The position numbers and the translations under genes are program-made. From the NCBI GenBank assembly GCA_900754695.1, contig CAAEDU010000094.1, positions 1-23,214 on the forward strand: a stretch of 23,214 bases of DNA, read 5' to 3'. Of the stretch, positions 1 to 6,538 are shown one piece after another (positions within the stretch are counted from its first letter, which is position 1; every line of letters starts with the position of its first letter). Source of the DNA: Clostridia bacterium (GTDB lineage Bacteria > Bacillota > Clostridia > Christensenellales > CAG-917). The notes under the pieces were generated by a model. That model ran no database searches and was not told the origin of the DNA. It saw only the letters and a program-made list of their open reading frames with translations.

Positions 1-210
1 CAAAAATACGGACGTTCGCCCCGCTCCTCGTTCCTCTGCGTTGCGCCGGAACTATCGCGTTGCTCTCTGATTTTTGCTCCGCGGGGTGGGCAGCTCCCGC
101 CGCCTGTTCTTTTTTAAAGGACGAGCGGGGTTTGTGTTGTCGCACGAACCGGATCTTCACCTTTTGTTGATGCGAGCCGTTCGGCGGATCTTTCCCTGCA
201 TCGGTCGGAT

Positions 211-1302
211 TCAACCTATTTCCAAAAGTTCAAAGACATATGTGCCGGCTTCTTCTACTATAAAATTCGCATAATATTCTTGTCCTACCGCACCTATAAG
301 TTGATATTCGCCGGGGTGGAGACCGTAACATGTACCCACATATTCTCCCGTTTCTGCATTAAACATTTTTGGTGAATACAAAACGGAGCCGGCATAAAGA
401 TCCGTCTCACCCTTCTTTCTGATGCAAACACGCATATTTGATTTGCTGAATTTTATTTTTATTAAATATGAACTTGCTTCATTACCCGTATATGTGACTT
501 CTATTGTTTCTCCCGGCACATTCAACTCATCAAAAGTACCTTCTGCGATCCGAACTTGCACCGCTTTGTCCGAAACATTTTTAACGGATATGTATGTTTT
601 GTCTACTCCTTTGATAGGCACATCCATGCGACTCTTATCGCTTCTTCCTGCAGTCGCCGATACATTGACACGCTGCCCTTGCAGATCCATTCGATATGCG
701 GCATAAAATTCTATGCCGTCCTCGGAATTGCAGTAGTAGCGCTTGACACCGCTGCCGACATCCGCAGGATCTACGGAAAACGTGCCCTCCTCTCCGGGGA
801 GCAGCACCATATCTTCAAAGCCTTCTCTCACTTCAAAGCCGAATTCATAATAACCGTACTCATCGACGCTGTACAATTCAAGCTCGAGGATGTTGTCCGA
901 ACCGGCAGTCATCTTCATGGGCACGTCGTCATAACCGTCCGAAAAATCGAACGGTTGCCCATTGAGCGTGGCACAGATCAATTCCGCACCTTCGTAGTCC
1001 CAGTTTCCGCCTGCGTCAAAGCCGAACCGATACTCTCCCGTGAACGGCACAGCAAAATGCACGCGCACGGTGGTCTTACCCTGCTTGATGTCATCGCTAT
1101 AACTCCATACGTCCGGTCTCTTGGGCAGAAAATTCAACACTTCGACCACATATTCCGTTTCCGGTTCGGGAGGGACAGGATCGGTGCCTGCTTGCTGTTG
1201 CTCGTTCGCATCGGACTTAGCGTCATTACACCCGACGAGCGCAACGGACAAGACAAGCGCAAGCAACACCGCAGCCAACAAAAATACAACTTTCTTTTTC
1301 AT
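211..1302 (-). CDS. Secreted beta-rich lipoprotein, function unknown
   Basis: This 363-residue protein has a classic lipoprotein signal: a Lys-rich start, a hydrophobic stretch at about residues 5-23, and a lipobox LVGC with the lipidated Cys at 25. It should therefore be anchored on the outer face of the membrane. A Gln/Pro/Glu-rich linker (about 34-50) leads into a long region of alternating hydrophobic and aromatic residues with many Gly, Tyr and Asp, which suggests beta-sandwich domains. No enzymatic motif or known family is recognised. The ATG is preceded by GAGGAG at a 9-nt spacing, which supports this start. The gene lies downstream of a sigma/anti-sigma pair but is separated from it by a terminator, so it is probably its own transcription unit; no convincing promoter was found. 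Its base composition is visibly more AT-rich than the neighbouring purine genes. Confidence 0.85.
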   Translation of the reverse strand: MKKKVVFLLAAVLLALVLSVALVGCNDAKSDANEQQQAGTDPVPPEPETEYVVEVLNFLPKRPDVWSYSDDIKQGKTTVRVHFAVPFTGEYRFGFDAGGNWDYEGAELICATLNGQPFDFSDGYDDVPMKMTAGSDNILELELYSVDEYGYYEFGFEVREGFEDMVLLPGEEGTFSVDPADVGSGVKRYYCNSEDGIEFYAAYRMDLQGQRVNVSATAGRSDKSRMDVPIKGVDKTYISVKNVSDKAVQVRIAEGTFDELNVPGETIEVTYTGNEASSYLIKIKFSKSNMRVCIRKKGETDLYAGSVLYSPKMFNAETGEYVGTCYGLHPGEYQLIGAVGQEYYANFIVEEAGTYVFELLEIG

Positions 1303-1429
1303 ATACTAATTCTCCTCGATGTATGCCTGTCCGGAATGCCGGAGGACTTCTCCTCTATATTCTGAGAGTACGAAAACGAGAAAAGTGTGACACCGAATTC
1401 TTAATTCCGCATTTTGTACCGTGCGGATG

Positions 1430-1460
1430 GAAAATAAACGAGTCCGGCGACACCGGACTC
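1430..1460 (-). terminator. Intrinsic terminator after the anti-sigma-like gene
   Basis: Read on the minus strand, GAGTCCGG and CCGGACTC form an 8-bp stem around a 5-nt loop (1440-1460), followed by the T-rich tail GTTTATTTT. It lies 45 bp past the stop of the gene ending at 1505. A second small hairpin (GAGCC/GGCTC, 1464-1477) sits between the stop and this stem. Confidence 0.75.
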
Positions 1461-1504
1461 GATGAGCCTATCGGCTCAAAGCCGCGCATTTCAAAGGCGG
1501 CGCG

Positions 1505-2191
1505 TCATCTTTTCACGAATGCGGTGCTTATCAGATCCGCCATGCCGTCATCATCGTCAAGAGTGATCCTGATATATTCGCGGATATACACTCGGTAGCC
1601 CTCGATCTCCAGATCCGCATACCCTTCAAAGGCGTATGCTCCACTCTCCGCATCATACTCCTCGTCGATGTGATATTTGACGGTCATGCCGTTGACGACC
1701 ATCTCTTGATCGGGATCTTTCTCCAAAATCGCGTCCGTTTCGGTGAGATCGACTATGATCCAGATCTTACACCCACGCAACCCTTCCTCGTCCTCCCACG
1801 AAACGGAGTAATTCAACGGGAGACCCGTCGTTGCGTCTTTCTCGTGCTGCACATATCGCACATATTCGGGATCTATCGAATATTCCTCAAAAAGCGCGTT
1901 GACATCGGCAATATCGGCGGCGACTACCACACTCTCGCCCGTCCAGCCGAAATGCGGCTCGTCCCCGCCGTCGTCTGCGGGCAGCAGCACGGCGCACGGG
2001 ACCACCACGGCAATGATGACCGCCATGCACACCGCGGCGATCGCCACACGCATCCGAACTCCGTGCCTTCGCGGTGTTTCATCCACGTTCAGCCTCGCCT
2101 GCTCGTCATGAAGCGCGGCGCGCACGTCTTCGTCCACCAACACGCGCATGCTCTCGTCGGCTGTCTGCTGCAATTTTTTGTCTCGTTTCAT
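1505..2191 (-). CDS. Single-pass membrane protein, probable anti-sigma factor
   Basis: This 228-residue protein has a charged N-terminal cytoplasmic part (about 1-46), one strong transmembrane helix (about 47-70, rich in Ala, Val and Ile), and an acidic extracytoplasmic domain rich in Tyr, Asp and Glu. This layout, directly downstream of an ECF sigma gene on the same strand, fits an anti-sigma factor whose N-terminus holds the sigma factor and whose outer domain senses a signal. No zinc-binding HxxxCxxC motif is seen, so it is not a classical ZAS protein. An ATG 45 bp further upstream (2236) is in frame but poorly spaced from a ribosome site. The chosen ATG at 2191 has GGAGAGTGAA directly before it. 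The role is inferred from context; a membrane-bound sensor unrelated to sigma control is possible. Confidence 0.75.
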   Translation of the reverse strand: MKRDKKLQQTADESMRVLVDEDVRAALHDEQARLNVDETPRRHGVRMRVAIAAVCMAVIIAVVVPCAVLLPADDGGDEPHFGWTGESVVVAADIADVNALFEEYSIDPEYVRYVQHEKDATTGLPLNYSVSWEDEEGLRGCKIWIIVDLTETDAILEKDPDQEMVVNGMTVKYHIDEEYDAESGAYAFEGYADLEIEGYRVYIREYIRITLDDDDGMADLISTAFVKR

Positions 2192-2260
2192 TTCACTCTC
2201 CGCCGTCTTCGGACGCACCTCGGGCGCCCCGCGCATTGTCGCATCGGCATCCTTTCGTCC

Positions 2261-2809
2261 TTATGAGTGTCTTTCATCGTCATTGTGTGACGCATCATCA
2301 TGCATTTTTTTCAGGAATTTTATCGCGCGGGAATGCTTCTTTCGCACATTCGCCGCACTCAGCCCCAACATCTCCGCGATCTCCTTTTGCGAATATCCCT
2401 CCCAGTAGTAAAGATAAATTATCTCCTTGACCGTCTCGTCCTTCAAACACTTGAAGATCTCATGCGCACTTACCCTCGCCGCCGCTCTTTCCGCCATGTC
2501 GGAAGGGTCTTCCGTCCTTTGCAAGAGATCGCTCGCGGGGAAACTCCCCGCCTCCTTTTTATGATCGCTCTTGACCAAATTCTCGCACACCGTGAACACC
2601 CACGAAGTGGGTTTTGCGATATAGCCGCGGTTTTCCGATCTCAACAGCCGATGGAAAAATTCCTGCGCGACATCCTCCGCACTCGCGTCGGGATACACCT
2701 TTTTGATGTGCAAAATTATGCGCGGGTAGTAGTAGTCGTACAACTTGTCCAGCGCGTCGGCATCCGTCTTTATGCGTTTTAGCAACCTGTTGAACTGCAG
2801 CGGATCCAT
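2261..2809 (-). CDS. ECF-type RNA polymerase sigma factor
   Basis: This 182-residue protein has the two-domain plan of sigma-70 family ECF factors. Region 2 lies at about residues 16-60 (aromatic-rich YDYYYPRI, then the ASAEDVAQEFF stretch). Region 4 lies at about 118-168 and has a helix-turn-helix of the GYSQKEIAEMLGLSAANVRKKHSRA type. It should direct RNA polymerase to a small regulon, probably held in check by the membrane protein encoded next. The ATG has AAGGA immediately in front of it with almost no spacing, so translation initiation may be weak or helped by another element; no better in-frame start is visible. A good promoter lies at 2883-2911 and a repeat fragment sits in the predicted 5' UTR. 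The target promoters are unknown. Confidence 0.88.
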   Translation of the reverse strand: MDPLQFNRLLKRIKTDADALDKLYDYYYPRIILHIKKVYPDASAEDVAQEFFHRLLRSENRGYIAKPTSWVFTVCENLVKSDHKKEAGSFPASDLLQRTEDPSDMAERAAARVSAHEIFKCLKDETVKEIIYLYYWEGYSQKEIAEMLGLSAANVRKKHSRAIKFLKKMHDDASHNDDERHS

Positions 2810-2818
2810 TCCTTCACC

Positions 2819-2848
2819 GATGCCGGACCTGAATAATACGACCCGGCA
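2819..2848 (-). repeat. Partial copy of the dispersed intergenic repeat
   Basis: The plus-strand bases starting ATGCCGGACCTGAATAATAC closely match the repeat arm upstream of terL (23119-23146), with 23 of 28 positions identical by eye. It lies in the predicted 5' UTR of the sigma gene, 10 bp before its start codon. Confidence 0.5.
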
Positions 2849-2882
2849 TACCGGACCGGAAATGCCGCCCCGGCACGATCAA

Positions 2883-2911
2883 AGCATATCATAGCCGCCG
2901 CCAACAATCAA
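2883..2911 (-). promoter_or_regulatory. Sigma-70-type promoter for the sigma/anti-sigma operon
   Basis: On the minus strand TTGATT (2911-2906) and TATGCT (2888-2883) are separated by exactly 17 bp. The predicted start lies near 2876, about 67 nt upstream of the sigma start codon. Confidence 0.55.
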
Positions 2912-2989
2912 CACACCACCCCATAACGATACATTTGTTAAAGCCCTTCTCCGAGTAAACAGCCCTGAAAGCGGAGAATTCCCGGCGCA

Positions 2990-3014
2990 CAAAAAAACCG
3001 CTCTTGCGAGCGGT
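2990..3014 (-). terminator. Intrinsic terminator of the purB-purA operon
   Basis: On the minus strand a perfect 7-bp stem ACCGCTC/GAGCGGT with a 4-nt loop is followed by seven T residues. It lies about 110 bp past the purA stop. The gene-free stretch 2810-3123 holds this terminator, the sigma promoter and a repeat fragment. Nothing convincing was seen in 3015-3123. Confidence 0.85.
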
Positions 3015-3123
3015 GTTTTCATTTAGAGATGGTGTGGTGCCAAGTTCCGAAACACACTCGAGTGGCGGGACGGTCGGCGGGTGTGAGGTGCCGAGTTCGG
3101 CGCCGCCCGGGTGGGGCGGGCGG

Positions 3124-4395
3124 TCAGCGGATGATGATGCTGTCGCGTTCGGCGCCGACGGAGATATATTTGATCTCGCGGTCGATCGCCCTTTCGATGT
3201 AGTCCACATAGGCGCGGGCGGCGGCGGGGAGATCGGCAAAGCGGCGGCAGGCGGAAGTGGGGACTTTCCAGCCTTCCATATAGGTGATGTGGGGCTTGGC
3301 GGCGTTGAGTTGCTCGCCGAAGGGGAAATCGGCGGTGAGCTCGCCCGCGCAGTCGTAGGCGTCGACGACGGGGATGCGTCCGAAGCCGTCGAGGACATCG
3401 AGTTTGGTGAGCGCGATCTCGTCCGCGCCCTGCACTCTGCACCCGTAGCGGGAGGCGACGACATCGAAGCCGCCAACTCTCCTCGGTCTGCCGGTGGCGG
3501 CGCCGTATTCACCGCCCGCCTCGCGGAGCGCGACAGCCTCGTCGCCGAACATCTCCGCCGTGAAGGGTCCCTCGCCGACGCAGGAGGAATAAGCCTTCAT
3601 GATGCCGACGACCCTGTCGAGTTTGAGTGCGGGCACCCCCGCTCCGACGGGCGCGTACGCCGCGATGGTGTTGGAGGAGGAGGTGTAGGGATAGATGCCG
3701 AAATCGATGTCGCGGAGAGCGCCGAGCTGCGCCTCGAACATGATGTTTTTGCCTTCGCGCGCGGCGAGGGTGAGATAGGCGCCAACATCGCAGATGTACG
3801 GCTTGAAACGATCGCCGTATCCCGCGAGCCAGTCCATGATCTCGTCCGCGGTGTACTTTTTCGCGCCGGGATAGGCGGAGAGGCAGAGGTTTTTCCAGTC
3901 CAGCACCTCTTCCACGCGCGCACGCAGGTAGTCGGGGTGCAGCAGGTCTCCCATGCGGATCGCCTTTTTCATATACTTGTCCGCATAGATGGGCGCGATG
4001 CCGCGGCGGGTGGAACCGAACTTACGCTCCGCGAGCCTGTCCTCTTCGAGGCAGTCCTGCTGCACGTTGTACGGCAGGCATATGACGGCGCGGTCGCTGA
4101 TGCGGAGGTTCTCAGGCGTGACGGCGACGCCGCCCTCGGCGAGCCTGTCCACCTCGCCCGCGAGGTGCTTGACGTCGATGACCATGCCGTTGCCCATCAC
4201 GTTGACTTTGTCCTCGCGCAGGATGCCGGAAGGCAGCAGATTGAGCACGAACTTGCCCCTCTCGTTGACGACGGTGTGCCCGGCGTTGTTGCCGCCCTGA
4301 TAGCGCACGACGATGTCCTGATCTTCGGAGAGCAGGTCGACCATCCTGCCCTTTCCTTCGTCTCCCCAGTTGATGCCTACTATTGCGGTGAGCAT
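3124..4395 (-). CDS. purA: Adenylosuccinate synthetase
   Basis: PurA joins IMP and aspartate using GTP to form adenylosuccinate, the first committed step to AMP. The 423-residue protein begins with the family P-loop region GINWGDEGKGR (residues 7-17, catalytic Asp12) followed by GGNNAGHTV with the catalytic His40. Near the C-terminus are the TGRPRRVGGFD stretch and the TKLDVLD guanine-recognition motif. The usual FEGAQG segment reads FEAQLGALRDIDFG instead, marking a divergent subfamily. The start at 4395 is chosen because AGAGGTG precedes that ATG at proper spacing; a TTG 27 bp upstream lacks support. It lies 101 bp downstream of purB on the same strand and ends before a strong terminator, so the two probably form one operon. 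Confidence 0.95.
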   Translation of the reverse strand: MLTAIVGINWGDEGKGRMVDLLSEDQDIVVRYQGGNNAGHTVVNERGKFVLNLLPSGILREDKVNVMGNGMVIDVKHLAGEVDRLAEGGVAVTPENLRISDRAVICLPYNVQQDCLEEDRLAERKFGSTRRGIAPIYADKYMKKAIRMGDLLHPDYLRARVEEVLDWKNLCLSAYPGAKKYTADEIMDWLAGYGDRFKPYICDVGAYLTLAAREGKNIMFEAQLGALRDIDFGIYPYTSSSNTIAAYAPVGAGVPALKLDRVVGIMKAYSSCVGEGPFTAEMFGDEAVALREAGGEYGAATGRPRRVGGFDVVASRYGCRVQGADEIALTKLDVLDGFGRIPVVDAYDCAGELTADFPFGEQLNAAKPHITYMEGWKVPTSACRRFADLPAAARAYVDYIERAIDREIKYISVGAERDSIIIR

Positions 4396-4496
4396 ATTGC
4401 ACCTCTCAAAAGATTTTTTCAAACGGAATGCGTGTCCGCGGCATTCACCCTTGAACGCACGCGCACACGAGTGTGTCTATGTCCTTTTTGTTGCTG

Positions 4497-5927
4497 TCAG
4501 ACTTTGATCTGCGACGCCGCTTGATCGTCGTAGGGATTGGCGGCGAGCAGCGGACGCACGACGCCTTCGACGAACTCCTCCGTCTGCTCCGCGGCGCACC
4601 CGACAAACTGCTTCACGTCCATGATGGCGTCGAGCTCCTCGCGGGTGAGCTTGAAGACGGGGTCACTCAGGATGCGGCTGAGAAGGTCGTTCTCCCCGCC
4701 CTGCTCCTTGACCACGGCAGCCGCCGCGACGGAGTGCTTTCTTATCGCTTCATGCAGCTCCTGACGGTCGCCGCCCTTCTCCTTGACGCAGTACATCAGA
4801 ATGTTCTCTGTCGCCATAAAAGGCAGTTCACGGTTCAAATCACGCTCGATTATCTTCGGATACAGCTTCAAACCGCTGATGACGTTGATGTAGAGCGAGA
4901 GCACCGCGTCCACGGCGAGGAACGCTTCCGGGACGGAGATGCGCTTGTTCGCGCTGTCGTCCAGAGTGCGCTCGAACCATTGCGTCGCGGCGGTCACGGC
5001 AGGGTTGAGACTGTCCGTGATGACATAGCGCGAGAGGCTCGCCATACGCTCGCTGCGCATGGGGTTGCGCTTGTACGCCATCGCGGAGGACCCGATCTGC
5101 TTGCTTTCAAACGGCTCCTCCACCTCTTTGAGATTGGAGAGCAGGCGGATGTCGTTGGAGAACTTGGTCGCGCTCTGCGCAATGGAGCAAAGCACGGAGA
5201 GGACGTTGTAGTCCACCTTCCTGGAATAGGTCTGTCCGCTGACGGGATAGGTCGCGGCAAAGCCCATCTTTTCCGCGATGAGGCTGTCCAGCTTTTTGAC
5301 CTTGGCGTGGTCGCCTTCGAAGAGTTCGAGAAAACTCGCCGCGGTGCCCGTCGTCCCTTTGCAGCCGAGGAGCTTCAAGGAATTTATGCGATATTCGAGG
5401 TCGTAGAAATCGAGCACGAGGTCGTGGAGCCACAGCGACGCGCGCTTGCCGACGGTGGTGGGCTGCGCGGGCTGATAATGCGTATAGGCAAGGGTGGGGA
5501 CATCCTTGTGCTTCATCGCGAAATCCGCCACTCTCTCTATCGCCGTGAGCAGGAGGGAGCGGATCTGCATGAGCCCCTCTTTCATCTGGATGATGTCCGT
5601 ATTGTCGCCGACATAGCAGCTCGTGGCGCCGAGGTGGATGATGGGTTTCGCCTTGGGGCAAGCCTTGCCGAAGGTGAGGACGTGTGCCATGACGTCGTGA
5701 CGGACTTCCTTCTCGCGTTCGGCGGCGTAGGCGTAGTCGATGTCCGTGACATGCGCCTTCATCTCGTCGATCTGCTCGTCCGTGATGGCGATGCCGAGCT
5801 CCTTTTCCGCCTCGGCGAGGGCGATCCAAAGCCTGCGCCAGGTGGCGAACTTGAAATCGGGCGAGAAGATGTGCTTCATCCTTTCGCTCGCATATCTTTC
5901 CGAAAGCGGGGAAACGTAGCTGTCCAT
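4497..5927 (-). CDS. purB: Adenylosuccinate lyase
   Basis: PurB is a fumarase-superfamily lyase that acts twice in purine synthesis, releasing fumarate from SAICAR and from adenylosuccinate. The 476-residue protein shows the family blocks in order: HDVMAHVLTFG (about 77-87), HLGATSCYVGDNTD (about 98-111), THYQPAQPTT (149-158, conserved His150), and the fumarate lyase signature SSAMAYKRNP (280-289). The ATG at 5927 is preceded by GGAGGTCAT. A strong promoter lies at 6008-6036. With purA downstream this operon covers both steps from IMP to AMP. The unusual Ala-Tyr inside the signature (often Met-Pro in relatives) also occurs in some PurB subgroups and does not suggest loss of activity. Confidence 0.96.
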   Translation of the reverse strand: MDSYVSPLSERYASERMKHIFSPDFKFATWRRLWIALAEAEKELGIAITDEQIDEMKAHVTDIDYAYAAEREKEVRHDVMAHVLTFGKACPKAKPIIHLGATSCYVGDNTDIIQMKEGLMQIRSLLLTAIERVADFAMKHKDVPTLAYTHYQPAQPTTVGKRASLWLHDLVLDFYDLEYRINSLKLLGCKGTTGTAASFLELFEGDHAKVKKLDSLIAEKMGFAATYPVSGQTYSRKVDYNVLSVLCSIAQSATKFSNDIRLLSNLKEVEEPFESKQIGSSAMAYKRNPMRSERMASLSRYVITDSLNPAVTAATQWFERTLDDSANKRISVPEAFLAVDAVLSLYINVISGLKLYPKIIERDLNRELPFMATENILMYCVKEKGGDRQELHEAIRKHSVAAAAVVKEQGGENDLLSRILSDPVFKLTREELDAIMDVKQFVGCAAEQTEEFVEGVVRPLLAANPYDDQAASQIKV

Positions 5928-6007
5928 ATGACCTCCGAAAAAAGGCGTCGTCCCTCCGTGTCACACGCAGAGACGACCGCTTCGGCACGCTCTTTGCCGA
6001 CGGGAAA

Positions 6008-6036
6008 AATATAGCAAACCGCGCGAAAAAAGTCAA
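6008..6036 (-). promoter_or_regulatory. Promoter of the purB-purA operon
   Basis: On the minus strand TTGACT (6036-6031) and TATATT (6013-6008) are separated by 17 bp, a near-consensus housekeeping promoter. The predicted transcript would start near 6001, about 73 nt before purB. No PurR-type operator was recognised. Confidence 0.75.
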
Positions 6037-6044
6037 ATGTTTGC

Positions 6045-6073
6045 TTGACAATGCGGGCGGGAGGGCTTATCAT
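6045..6073 (+). promoter_or_regulatory. Divergent promoter for a short transcript
   Basis: TTGACA (6045-6050) and TATCAT (6068-6073) are separated by 17 bp. Its -35 box lies only 8 bp from the -35 box of the purB promoter on the other strand, so the two are back to back. A terminator-like hairpin follows within about 60 nt and no gene starts in between. Confidence 0.6.
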
Positions 6074-6079
6074 CTCACC

Positions 6080-6144
6080 GTAGACGGCAAGAGCCGCAAG
6101 GAAGCAAGGACGCTTCCCCGAAAGGGGGCGTCCTTCTCTCTTTT
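6080..6144 (+). ncRNA. Candidate small RNA of about 65 nt
   Basis: A near-consensus promoter (6045-6073) predicts a start near 6080. The transcript would hold a small hairpin CGGC-AAGA-GCCG (6084-6095) and end at a terminator-like stem-loop (6106-6135) with a T-rich tail. No reading frame with a ribosome site is seen inside. It could instead be a leader with an attenuator reading toward glnN, but glnN has its own promoter at 6468-6496. The sequence matches no RNA family known to me. Confidence 0.4.
6106..6144 (+). terminator. Terminator-like hairpin closing the short transcript
   Basis: AAGGACGC (6106-6113) pairs with GCGTCCTT (6128-6135), and CCCC/GGGG forms an inner stem across a 2-nt bulge with a GAAA tetraloop. 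It is followed by CTCTCTTTT. The tail is T-rich but interrupted by C, so termination may be partial. Confidence 0.55.
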
Positions 6145-6175
6145 CCGAGGGAAACGGCGCGGCGGAATTGGCACG

Positions 6176-6262
6176 GGCAATGACTCGCCTGCACGCAAGT
6201 TTCGCCCGCGACAAGCACCGGAAAGAACTGTCCCGAGGCGGGTGCGTATCGTTCGGAACCGG
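6176..6262 (+). repeat. Dispersed intergenic repeat, copy 1
   Basis: This copy shares its 3' part with copy 2: AAGCACCGGAAAGAACTG..., then CCGAGGCGGGTGCGTATCG. Its 5' part (GGCAATGAC...GCAAG) is diverged. It lies in the 610-bp gene-free stretch between purB and glnN. Confidence 0.7.
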
Positions 6263-6266
6263 AATG

Positions 6267-6308
6267 CCGGATCCGGATGATGCGGACCCGGTTCTGCTGG
6301 AGCAGAAC
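6267..6308. other. Two perfect palindromes between repeat copies
   Basis: CCGGATCCGG (6267-6276) is a 10-bp perfect palindrome. GTTCTGCT-GG-AGCAGAAC (6291-6308) has 8-bp perfect arms. Neither is followed closely by a T-run, so they are not obvious terminators. They could be binding sites for dimeric regulators or parts of the repeat element. Confidence 0.4.
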
Positions 6309-6359
6309 TGCTCGCATCTCAGAACAAGAGATTTTCGGATGATTTTTTTGCGGATGAGG

Positions 6360-6446
6360 CGCAGGCAATAGTTTACATATTGGCAAGCCTCAGCCGCGGA
6401 AAAGCACCGAAAAGAATTGTTCCGAGGCGGGTGCGTATCGTTCGGA
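6360..6446 (+). repeat. Dispersed intergenic repeat, copy 2
   Basis: It begins CGCAGGCAATAGTTTACATA and runs through AAAAGCACCGAAAAGAATTG to CGTATCGTTCGGA. It matches copy 3 next to terL (minus strand) over about 87 bases, with clear substitutions. It ends about 20 bp before the glnN -35 box. Confidence 0.75.
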
Positions 6447-6467
6447 TACGGCATATTGCAAAATAAC

Positions 6468-6496
6468 TTGCCATATCGCAGGTAATCTAATATAAT
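6468..6496 (+). promoter_or_regulatory. Promoter of glnN
   Basis: TTGCCA (6468-6473) and a perfect TATAAT (6491-6496) are separated by 17 bp. The predicted start near 6503 gives a leader of about 36 nt. No glutamine riboswitch or GlnR-type inverted repeat was recognised in the leader. Confidence 0.8.
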
Positions 6497-6538
6497 AATC
6501 ATAAATTTCGCGCCCCGTGCGCGGAGAAGGAGTATGTT

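Noticed and set aside
74..274. Short plus-strand frame at the window start
   Set aside because: It has no ribosome site or conserved feature and overlaps the end of the lipoprotein gene; nothing convincing is seen in 1-210.
556..1365. Plus-strand open frame over the lipoprotein gene
   Set aside because: The minus strand encodes a clean lipoprotein signal, lipobox and ribosome site here; the plus frame has none of these.
3015..3123. Possible small gene between purA and its terminator
   Set aside because: No start with a ribosome site and no coding pattern could be found on either strand.
3004..6014. Two long plus-strand open frames (3004-4524 and 4473-6014)
   Set aside because: They are antisense shadows of purA and purB, with no recognisable motifs and no good ribosome sites.
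6041..6280. A 79-codon plus-strand frame in the glnN upstream region
   Set aside because: It begins upstream of the predicted transcription start, runs through a terminator hairpin and a repeat copy, and is Arg/Gly rich without a ribosome site.
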